A stretch of DNA of 20,440 nucleotides, taken from JAQUGA01 sp964521105. GTDB taxonomy: Bacteria > Bacteroidota > Bacteroidia > Bacteroidales > WCHB1-69. Below are positions 1-6,188 of this stretch, piece by piece. How positions within the stretch are numbered: position 1 is the first letter of the stretch; every line of letters starts with the position of its first letter. A program made the position numbers and the translations under genes. The notes beneath the pieces are model-generated. The model saw only the letters and a program-made list of their open reading frames with translations, did not search any database and had not been told where the DNA came from. The DNA lies in NCBI GenBank assembly GCA_964521105.1, contig CAZFPO010000045.1:1-20440 (forward strand), read 5' to 3'.

Positions 1-17
1 AGATATATGTTGTCGAT

Positions 18-92
18 TTGAAATGCTGAAATACACACTTTTTTAAACACTACCTTGAAAAGCTGAAATACACACTTTTTTAAACACTACCC
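18..92. repeat. 37-bp tandem direct repeat, two copies
   Basis: A 30-base core that begins GCTGAAATACACAC and ends AAACACTACC occurs identically at 25-54 and 62-91, a period of 37. The joining bases resemble TTGAAA in both copies. The array may continue beyond the left edge. Nothing about it suggests CRISPR, because the bases between the cores are only 7 long and similar. Confidence 0.85.
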
Positions 93-105
93 TTTTTAAA
101 TTTCA

Positions 106-118
106 GGTGCATAGCACC
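106..118. repeat. REP-like palindrome GGTGC-ATA-GCACC
   Basis: Perfect 5-bp arms around a 3-nt loop, followed by GTCATATC. It has the same arms as the palindromes at 153-165 and 447-459 but a different loop. Confidence 0.8.
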
Positions 119-152
119 GTCATATCTGTAAAAAAACATAAAACATAACTAA

Positions 153-446
153 GGTGCAGAGCACCGCACTATGGAACAAATCATCAGAGTCCCATTATGG
201 TAACTCTGATGGATAAAACAAAATCAGCGATAGAACCGCTGAAACAAAAAAAACATCAAAATACCGATTTTGTCATNNNNNNNNNNNNNNNNNNNNNNNN
301 NNNNNNNNNNNNNNNNNNNNNNNNNNNNNNNNNNNNNNNNNNNNNNNNNNNNNNNNNNNNNNNNNNNNNNNNNNNNCGACACCTTCGGTGACGGATTTTT
401 AGCTTTAACAGATTACTATGCTGGAGACTCTTTGAGGAAAACATTA
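153..446. repeat. First copy of a ~267-bp tandem duplication (contains N gap)
   Basis: The copy begins with the palindrome GGTGC-AGA-GCACC (153-165). Bases 223-276 match 517-570, and 377-431 match 644-698. The offsets are 294 before the gap and 267 after it, so the 100 Ns stand for about 73 real bases if the copies are the same length. The segment after the gap carries a second palindrome, CACC-TTC-GGTG (380-390). An internal short inverted repeat, CAGCG/CGCTG, also occurs in the ATCAGCG module. Confidence 0.8.
277..376. other. Assembly gap of 100 N
   Basis: Exactly 100 Ns, which looks like a placeholder length rather than a measured one. By comparison with the second repeat copy, the missing sequence should resemble 571-643 (73 bases). 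Confidence 0.9.
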
Positions 447-713
447 GGTGCAGAGCACCGCACTATGAAAAAATAATCTGAATCACATTATATAGACTTT
501 GATGGATAAATCCATAATCAGCGATAGAACCGCTGAAACAAAAAAAACATCAAAATACCGATTTTGTCATAAAATTTGCAACAACAAAGCAAATTTTCCG
601 CTAAAATCACCTAAATTATTACAAATCAAAGGCTACAAATATTCGACACCTTCGGTGACGGATTTTTAGCTTTAACAGATTACTATGCTGGAGACTCTGA
701 TAAGGAGAAAAGA
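447..713. repeat. Second copy of the ~267-bp tandem duplication
   Basis: It starts with GGTGC-AGA-GCACC at 447-459 and includes the bases missing from copy 1 (571-643) and the CACC-TTC-GGTG palindrome at 647-657. Where a third copy would begin, the sequence instead shows GCTCC-GTA-GGAGC (731-743), followed by a similar flank. The right boundary is approximate. Confidence 0.75.
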
Positions 714-730
714 TAAAAAAAGTCAAAAAA

Positions 731-794
731 GCTCCGTAGGAGCGACATTATGGTAAATCAAACTATAAAAAATACCAAAAAGCTCCATAGGAGC
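731..794. repeat. Two REP-like palindromes, GCTCC-GTA/ATA-GGAGC
   Basis: GCTCC-GTA-GGAGC (731-743) and GCTCC-ATA-GGAGC (782-794) lie 51 bp apart. Both are preceded by an A-rich stretch and followed by GACATTAT. They have the same 5+3+5 architecture and 3' flank style as the GGTGC family in the same region. Confidence 0.85.
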
Positions 795-947
795 GACATT
801 ATACGTCTTGGCTCGCTCGCCCCCCGAAAAACCAGCTCAGCCCGACGTCCAACAAAATTATAAGAGTCCCAAAATGGATACTTTGATGGATAAACCCCGA
901 ATCAGCGACAGAACCGCTTAACCGGTTAAATCAAACTAAAAAGCAAC

Positions 948-1703
948 CTATTTATCCAAATCTTCTAATGAAACATCCATTACAGGCACTGTCCAATAAT
1001 CTTTATAATCAAAATGCCACCATTCGGAATTTAAAACTTTAAAACCATATTTCGACATTTTACTAATTAGATAATCTCGGTTTTTTCTTGCTTCATTTGA
1101 TATTCCATTAAACAACGGAGAAGATTCACGTTTACACTCATCAAATTTTGTAGGCATTTCAACTGTTTCTCCATTAATTTTCTCAAAAGAGACATCAACA
1201 GCCATACCCCTATTGTGCCGAGAACCTTTTTCGGGAGGTGCAGCGTATCGTGCATCTTTTACGATATTCCACATTAATACTGTAACTGAATACGGGCGAT
1301 ATGCATCCCAAATGATTAATCGACAACCTTCGGACATCATTTCTTCGTGCACTTTTTGAAGTGCTTCACAGGCTTTTACATTTAAAAACGCTACATCTCG
1401 TGAATAAACAGGTTTGTGAAAAAAATTATCCGATTGAGCATATTTTAAATCTACAGAAGCATTTTTAATATAGTCCGTTATTTTCACTAATCTTTTTTCC
1501 GGATATTTTGTTATCAATGATACATATTCTTCGTAGTTTCGTATCATTCCTTTTGGAAATGTGGACTGAAAATTTGAATTTTGGTTTATAATTGGCAAAT
1601 TTACAAATGTCCAATTTTCATTATTTGTAAAATCAACATTCTTATTTAAAACATTATTCAATAATAAAAAGGGTAAAAACAATACCAAATATTTTTTAGT
1701 CAT
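948..1703 (-). CDS. VanX-family D-alanyl-D-alanine dipeptidase, exported
   Basis: A zinc metallopeptidase of family M15D, 251 residues, expected to hydrolyse the D-Ala-D-Ala dipeptide. The hallmarks are visible: DAYRP (133-137, with the Arg that corresponds to VanX Arg71), SRHNRGMAVD (161-170, zinc ligands His163 and Asp170) and EWWH (227-230, catalytic Glu227 and zinc ligand His230). The N-terminus is a short lysine start plus a hydrophobic segment (about residues 5-18), so I infer export to the periplasm, probably for murein peptide turnover or recycling rather than vancomycin resistance; no vanH, vanA or vanRS neighbour is present. Its ATG directly abuts the TAA of the upstream cytochrome gene (TAAATG), indicating translational coupling in a two-gene operon. 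Family assignment is confident; the biological substrate is not. Confidence 0.9.
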   Translation of the reverse strand: MTKKYLVLFLPFLLLNNVLNKNVDFTNNENWTFVNLPIINQNSNFQSTFPKGMIRNYEEYVSLITKYPEKRLVKITDYIKNASVDLKYAQSDNFFHKPVYSRDVAFLNVKACEALQKVHEEMMSEGCRLIIWDAYRPYSVTVLMWNIVKDARYAAPPEKGSRHNRGMAVDVSFEKINGETVEMPTKFDECKRESSPLFNGISNEARKNRDYLISKMSKYGFKVLNSEWWHFDYKDYWTVPVMDVSLEDLDK

Positions 1704-2882
1704 TTATGGTAAATCTATTGGTTTTGAAAAAGCAGGGTTTGTAATAAAATCATCATCGGTTAATGTCAACAAAAAGCTTTTTAAATCAGTTTTTTGTGAT
1801 GGAGTTAAATGAGCTCCGCCCTGCCCCACTTTGTGCATTAACGAACTTACATAAGGCGACATCACCAAACCATCGCTATAAAAATCAATCACCTCATCTA
1901 AGGTTTTAAAACGACCATCGTGCATATAAGGAGCTGTTAGTTCAATATTTCTGAGTGTTGGGGCTTTATACGAACCTTTATCGCCAGTATTATTTGTAAA
2001 TGCAAATCTATCACGGTTATCGTTAAAAACACTATCTTTCGCATTATTATAAAATTTATTAGTAGTAAACAATGGGTTTCCACCTCCACCGTGACAATGA
2101 AAACAATCGGCTCCTTCTTCGGTAGTAAATAAAATGTAACCCCTTAGTTCCGAATCTGTTAATTGAACTTCACCACGCAAATATTTATCAAATTTTGAAT
2201 TAAAGCTTACTAATGTTCGAACAAATTGAGCAATTGCTTTACAAATGCGTTCAATTGTAACTTCTGATGTTCCAAAAGCAGCTTCAAACATTGGTGGATA
2301 AATTGGAATATTGGATATAGCATTTACAGCTCTATAAACAGTACTATTTAACTCGTGCGGGGCGATTATTCCCATTTCAACAATATTTTCTAAAGTTCTT
2401 CTTTTAACATTTGGATTTTGCTTACATATTGAGCCATTCCAAAAATACCCTTCGGAATTAAACACTATATTAATTAATGGCATCATAAAATGAGGCGTTT
2501 CAATCCCTGAAACCCCAAAAGTCTTTCCTCCAATATACTTTGGATGATCAATTCCACATTCAAACGCATTACCTTGTATATGACAATTTCCGCAACTCAT
2601 CAACGAATCGGGATTTGAACCTAAATAACCTCTAAGTCTTCCATCATAAAACAAATATCTTCCAAGTTTCACCCCTTCAATCGTAATTTGATTGTCATCG
2701 GGTATATTTAAGTGAGTTGGAAAATAATAGGGCAAATTAAATTTGTAAGGAGTTGTTTTAAAAATACTTTCAGGTATAACATCTTCTTTCACGCACGATA
2801 CAACAATAAGCGTCCCTGTAACAAAAATTACAAAACCCAAAAATATCGATAAAGTACTTTTTGTATATTTCATCTTAAACAT
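1704..2882 (-). CDS. Di-haem cytochrome c peroxidase / MauG family lipoprotein
   Basis: Numbered from the ATG at 2882 this is a 392-residue protein. It has a hydrophobic signal segment ending in VVSC (about residue 30), a lipobox, so it is probably anchored in a membrane facing the periplasm. Two c-type haem motifs, CGNCH (about 97-101) and CFHCH (about 260-264), and the downstream APYMHDGR motif (about 317-324) fit the bacterial di-haem peroxidase/MauG family. That family reduces peroxide or performs haem-based oxidation of a partner protein; which applies here cannot be read from the sequence. The frame stays open to a TTG at 2888, but the ATG at 2882 or the ATG at 2873 (MKYTKST) is more plausible. 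It is the first gene of an operon with the VanX-like dipeptidase, and its promoter region faces that of the gene at 2962. Confidence 0.88.
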   Translation of the reverse strand: MFKMKYTKSTLSIFLGFVIFVTGTLIVVSCVKEDVIPESIFKTTPYKFNLPYYFPTHLNIPDDNQITIEGVKLGRYLFYDGRLRGYLGSNPDSLMSCGNCHIQGNAFECGIDHPKYIGGKTFGVSGIETPHFMMPLINIVFNSEGYFWNGSICKQNPNVKRRTLENIVEMGIIAPHELNSTVYRAVNAISNIPIYPPMFEAAFGTSEVTIERICKAIAQFVRTLVSFNSKFDKYLRGEVQLTDSELRGYILFTTEEGADCFHCHGGGGNPLFTTNKFYNNAKDSVFNDNRDRFAFTNNTGDKGSYKAPTLRNIELTAPYMHDGRFKTLDEVIDFYSDGLVMSPYVSSLMHKVGQGGAHLTPSQKTDLKSFLLTLTDDDFITNPAFSKPIDLP

Positions 2883-2911
2883 TAGCAATTAAAAACTATC
2901 ACAAAAATTAG

Positions 2912-2935
2912 TAACTTTGTCATGAAACAAAGTTA
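2912..2935. promoter_or_regulatory. Palindrome with two facing TAACTTTG promoter boxes
   Basis: TAACTTTGT (2912-2920), six bases, then ACAAAGTTA (2927-2935): a perfect 9-bp inverted repeat between two divergent genes. Each arm contains TAACTTTG, a perfect match to the Bacteroidota -7 consensus TAnnTTTG. The left arm reads toward the gene at 2962, the right arm toward the cytochrome gene. I see no clear TTTG -33 element at the expected distance for either, so an operator role is a real alternative. Confidence 0.55.
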
Positions 2936-2961
2936 ACTAAAATTAAAACATTATCTAATTT

Positions 2962-4266
2962 ATGAGTTTTAAAAGAATTCTTTTAATTTTCTTTTTTATT
3001 TGTAGTGCTAAGTTTGTATTTTCACAAAATAAGGAAATTGAATACACTATCTCTTTGTACGACAGCTTATATTATCGGTTGGTTGACGTCAGATATCGAC
3101 CATTAGATTCGATGAATAACAATCGGACCAATATATTTGGCGATGGAATGTCGTACGTTTTAGTTGCCGATTTAATGATGTTTGAAAACACTCACGAAAT
3201 TAAATACCTAAATCGTTTTTTGATAAATTCAACAGGAATGATGCTTTATAGGCGTGACTATGTAAACTCTAACGATGAACCACGTTGGGGCAAAGACCCT
3301 TCGATGTATCACGACGGATTAATCATGTGGGCATATTCATACTTTGTATACCGTGTAAACACCTTAAATTCTTTATTTTCATCATTTCAAGTGAGCGACT
3401 CATTAAAAACTTCAATTTCTAAACTCGACACTAATTTACATTCCATAAAGGACATTTCGGATAAATTTGAAAAAGAAATTACAAAAACTTTAGAATTTTA
3501 TGATAGGTATTGGTTTGGGAGCAAAGTTGGGTTTAAAACATCACAAAGTAAAAAAGCTCGACCAGCTCATTTAAATTTTCAATCGGCATTTGGTGCCACT
3601 TACTATTATCTGGGGACAGTTAGTAAAAATCAAAAGTACATTCAACGAGCCCATCAATTAGCAGTCTTATACCGAAGTATTGTAAAAGACAAACCTAAAT
3701 GTGCGGGAGGTACACCAATTCCACCTTTTTCTAAACGCAATGTAATTGAAATTACCACAGATAGTTGTATGATATGGCGTCATTGGGGCTGGCGTCCTTC
3801 GCAATGCAAAAACGATTTTAATGCTATGGATTATGATGATATTAGCCACGGAATTCAGGCATTTATTTTTCCGATGACAATACTAAATAAACTAAAAAGC
3901 GAGGATAAATATTATTTTACAGACAGCGACATGAAATTCATGCACAACACATTTACAAAGCGCATTTTTGCTGGGTACGTTGATAATTGTCCTGCATTTA
4001 ATCCAGCTCTTGATGGTGATACAACCATAATGTTTGAGCCAAAATTATCGGGATTTAATAAACTCCGAGTTCGCTGTATTGCTTATTCTTTTTTAATACC
4101 ATGGGACGGAAAAATTGGCACATCAGCCAATTTAAAAATAGAAACAATAATTCACGATTTTTTGCAAAGTAATTGTTTTCAATCCTCCAGAAATTCAATC
4201 TCGGGCATGGATTTATTTGGACTAGCAACGTATATTCGTGAAATTAAAAAACTAAATCAAAATTAA
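2962..4266 (+). CDS. Unrecognised exported protein, possibly an alpha/alpha-toroid
   Basis: 434 residues with a clear signal peptide (lysine/arginine start, hydrophobic core, cleavage near VFSQ, about residue 21), so it is exported. I do not recognise the family. The mature part is rich in Trp and Tyr and has helix-like segments with conserved-looking aromatic and acidic clusters: RWGKDPSMYHDGLIMWAY (about 108-125), RPAHLNFQSAFGATYYYLG, IWRHWGWRPSQ (about 271-281) and DDISHGIQAFIFP (about 292-304). This pattern is reminiscent of (alpha/alpha) barrel glycosidases and lyases, but that is a guess from style, not an identified domain. It is followed after 12 bp by the Smr gene on the same strand, so the two are probably co-transcribed from the box at 2912. 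The frame is complete, with no sign of disruption. Confidence 0.85.
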   Translation: MSFKRILLIFFFICSAKFVFSQNKEIEYTISLYDSLYYRLVDVRYRPLDSMNNNRTNIFGDGMSYVLVADLMMFENTHEIKYLNRFLINSTGMMLYRRDYVNSNDEPRWGKDPSMYHDGLIMWAYSYFVYRVNTLNSLFSSFQVSDSLKTSISKLDTNLHSIKDISDKFEKEITKTLEFYDRYWFGSKVGFKTSQSKKARPAHLNFQSAFGATYYYLGTVSKNQKYIQRAHQLAVLYRSIVKDKPKCAGGTPIPPFSKRNVIEITTDSCMIWRHWGWRPSQCKNDFNAMDYDDISHGIQAFIFPMTILNKLKSEDKYYFTDSDMKFMHNTFTKRIFAGYVDNCPAFNPALDGDTTIMFEPKLSGFNKLRVRCIAYSFLIPWDGKIGTSANLKIETIIHDFLQSNCFQSSRNSISGMDLFGLATYIREIKKLNQN

Positions 4267-4278
4267 AATCCATATAAA

Positions 4279-5385
4279 ATGAAATATCAAGTTGGCGATA
4301 AAGTTAAATTTTTAAACGACGTAGGTGGTGGTGTAATAACAAAAATAATCAGTCCAACAATGGTTAATGTAGCAATCGAAGAGGGCTTTGAATATCCTGT
4401 TAGCACATCAGAAATAATTCCTGCAGTACAAACAGAACAAGGTTCAAAAGTTTTTAATCAAGATTTTAAGATTTCAAGTTCTCAAAAGATACAAATCAAT
4501 GATTTTGAAGCTGATACGGAAGAAGAAAATTTTGAACGAGAATCACCATTACAAAAATTCACATCATTAAATGTAACAAAAAATGGAATCTACATTGCCT
4601 TTGTACCACAAGATCAGGTTTGGTTACTCAAAGACAATATTGACGTGTATCTAGTAAATAAGTCGCACTATGATGTTCTTTATAGTCTGTTTTTAAAAGA
4701 AGACAAGGAATACGTTGGCACTGATTACGGCTCAATTTCGCCTTATAGCAAATATCATATTGCAACTATTACCCGAGAAGAAATTAACAAATGGAATGAA
4801 GGATTAGTACAAATTTTATTTCATAGCGAAAAGGCGTTTAATCCCATAGCTCCTTTAAACACATCATTTCATGTAAAATCATCTCGTTTTGTATCGAAAG
4901 ATAGTTTTATAACTAGTTCAATAATACAAGAAAAGTCAATTTTATATTTACTTGGAGAAACAAACGAGGAAAAAAAATCATCTCTTAATATTGAAGAAAT
5001 TAAAAAAATTGATTTTCAGCCCGAAATAAAGACAGCAACTAAAGCTAAGCATGGCAGTATTTTAGATAATTTTTTAAAAAATAATGATACTGCAGAAATA
5101 GATTTACACATCGAAAGCATCATCGAAAATTCAACACTTCATTATGAAAATCCAGAAAACTTAGACCCAATTCAAATATTACAAATACAGCTTTCACACT
5201 TTGAGCGATGTTTAGATGAAGCCATCAAATTAAAACTTCGAAGCATTATTTTTATTCATGGTGTTGGTGTTGGAAAACTTAAAACCGAACTAAAAAAAAT
5301 CCTCAACAATTATCCCGATGTTCATTTTATGGATGCATCAATGCAAAAATTTGGAGCTGGTGCTATTGAAGTGCTGATTAAGTAA
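4279..5385 (+). CDS. DUF2027 and Smr domain protein
   Basis: 368 residues without a signal peptide, hence cytoplasmic. The N-terminus (about 1-50, MKYQVGDKVKFLNDVGGGVI) looks like the small beta-barrel, KOW-like start of Bacteroidota DUF2027 proteins. The middle (about 95-225) is a second beta-rich domain. The C-terminus (about 272-368) is an Smr domain, with IDLH (274-277) for the usual LDLH, HGVGVGKLK (327-335) for the HGxG motif, and the terminal FGAGAIEV (358-365). Smr domains are known as DNA or RNA nickases and nucleic-acid binders in MutS2 and other proteins; the target here is unknown. It lies 12 bp behind the exported protein gene and probably shares its transcript. The stop is followed by an AT-rich, C-poor spacer without an obvious terminator, ahead of rnpB. 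Confidence 0.88.
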   Translation: MKYQVGDKVKFLNDVGGGVITKIISPTMVNVAIEEGFEYPVSTSEIIPAVQTEQGSKVFNQDFKISSSQKIQINDFEADTEEENFERESPLQKFTSLNVTKNGIYIAFVPQDQVWLLKDNIDVYLVNKSHYDVLYSLFLKEDKEYVGTDYGSISPYSKYHIATITREEINKWNEGLVQILFHSEKAFNPIAPLNTSFHVKSSRFVSKDSFITSSIIQEKSILYLLGETNEEKKSSLNIEEIKKIDFQPEIKTATKAKHGSILDNFLKNNDTAEIDLHIESIIENSTLHYENPENLDPIQILQIQLSHFERCLDEAIKLKLRSIIFIHGVGVGKLKTELKKILNNYPDVHFMDASMQKFGAGAIEVLIK

Positions 5386-5662
5386 TACATTTTTGATTTG
5401 AAAATTAATCAATTTGAAAATTTGATGATGTGTTGATTTAATATGATTTATTTTGAAGATGAGTAACTTAGTAAATGTGTTACAATGTGAGTGAATGAGT
5501 GATGATTTGAAATTGATATGCTTTACTCATCAAACCGAAACGGAGGTTGAGCCCGCCTCTGCGGATAAAGCTTTAGAAACTGCAGTTGGGATTTGATAAT
5601 TTATTGTAGAATTATTTCACAAACTTAGACTTATTTTAAAATTGATGTAACGAAAAAAACCG
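5386..5662. other. C-poor intergenic spacer upstream of rnpB
   Basis: No gene is seen. From about 5390 to 5520 the plus strand contains only a few cytosines and repeats TTTGAAAATT, GATGATG and GAGTGAATGAGTG-like words, a strong strand asymmetry. A small hairpin, CGGAGG/CCTCTG (5541-5546 and 5556-5561, with one G-U pair), follows. It has no T-run, so it is not called a terminator. Confidence 0.7.
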
Positions 5663-5670
5663 TACTTTTG
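5642..5670 (+). promoter_or_regulatory. rnpB promoter, TTG-N18-TACTTTTG
   Basis: TACTTTTG (5663-5670) matches the Bacteroidota -7 box TAnnTTTG exactly, with a TTG at 5642-5644 in the -33 position 18 bases upstream. The predicted start of transcription falls at the 5' end of RNase P RNA. Confidence 0.75.
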
Positions 5671-5674
5671 CTGA

Positions 5675-6038
5675 GTAACGCGTAAGGGTTTGTCGCTGCT
5701 TTCGGGCGGAGGAAAGTCCGGACATCACAGAGCATCATGCTTCCTAACGGGAAGGCGTTTTGAACGGAGGACAAAACGACAGCAAGTGCCACAGAAAATA
5801 ACCGTTCCGATTTATCGGAATAAGGGTGAAAACGGGAGGTAAGAGCTCACGAGTTGTGTAGGCAACTACACAATTGGGTAAACCTCATGAGATGAAAGAC
5901 CAAATAAACCAAGGCTTGAGGGTTGCTCGCCCAATCTTGGAGGGTAGGTCGATAGAAGTAAATGGCGACATTTACTCCAGATAAATGGCAAACATCCACT
6001 ACAGTGGAAACAGAATCCGGCTTATACTTTCGCGTTAC
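5675..6038 (+). ncRNA. rnpB: RNase P RNA, bacterial class A
   Basis: This is the catalytic RNA that cleaves the 5' leader from precursor tRNAs together with the protein RnpA. The ends pair: GTAACGCG (5675-5682) with CGCGTTAC (6031-6038) forms P1. The conserved blocks are present in order: GAGGAAAGTCCGGAC (5709-5723), AGTGCCACAGAAAATA, GGGAGGTAAGAGCTCAC, GGGTAAACCTC (the L15 region that binds the tRNA CCA end), GATGAAAGACCAAATA, and ACAGAATCCGGCTTAT (6010-6025). The length of 364 nt is normal for class A. A T-rich stretch (CCTCCTTTTTTTCTATCTTTT) starts about ten bases after P1 and probably serves as the terminator. There is no rnpA in the window. Confidence 0.97.
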
Positions 6039-6065
6039 AACATCCTCCTTTTTTTCTATCTTTTA
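6039..6065 (+). terminator. T-rich tract after rnpB, possible terminator
   Basis: The P1 helix of RNase P RNA is followed by a short linker and a run of seven T plus further T-rich sequence. This is a plausible intrinsic end for the RNA, though the helix-to-T-run distance is longer than in a textbook terminator. Confidence 0.4.
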
Positions 6066-6156
6066 GCCATCTATAATATATTTAAACAAAATGTTATCAA
6101 ACAACGGCTGTTAATAAATCATTATTGATGCAACTTACCAATACTTTAAATTAAAG

Positions 6157-6164
6157 TAATTTCG
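6157..6164 (+). promoter_or_regulatory. Weak promoter box TAATTTCG before the TPR gene
   Basis: One mismatch from TAnnTTTG, about 25 bases upstream of the ATG at 6189. There is no clear -33 element. It is the only candidate I see between rnpB and this gene. Confidence 0.35.
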
Positions 6165-6188
6165 TTTGGTACAAAAAACTGTTACATT

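Larger units (their letters stand above)
1..947. repeat. Gene-free mosaic of short repeats at the left edge
   Basis: No convincing coding region is present; the open frames here run through the N gap or are very short. The region contains a 37-bp tandem repeat, several small palindromes, a duplicated block of about 267 bp broken by the gap, and a GC-rich imperfect inverted repeat at about 804-848. A module reading GATGGATAAA, a few variable bases, then ATCAGCGA(T/C)AGAACCGCT occurs three times (about 208-240, 501-534 and 881-919). No transposase lies in the window. I infer a non-autonomous, REP-like repeat cluster. Confidence 0.8.

Noticed and set aside
18..92. Possible CRISPR array from the 30-base repeated core
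   Set aside because: The bases between cores are only 7 long and similar between copies, so there are no spacers; no cas gene is in the window.
197..476. Short open frames running through the first N gap
   Set aside because: They exist only because Ns do not create stops, and the flanking sequence is repeat DNA without coding character.
948..1703. Vancomycin resistance gene
   Set aside because: VanX-type dipeptidases also occur as ordinary envelope or recycling enzymes; no vanH, vanA or regulator genes are present, and the neighbour is a cytochrome.
5541..5561. Terminator for the DUF2027-Smr gene
   Set aside because: The hairpin is 155 bp past the stop, has a G-U pair and no T-run.
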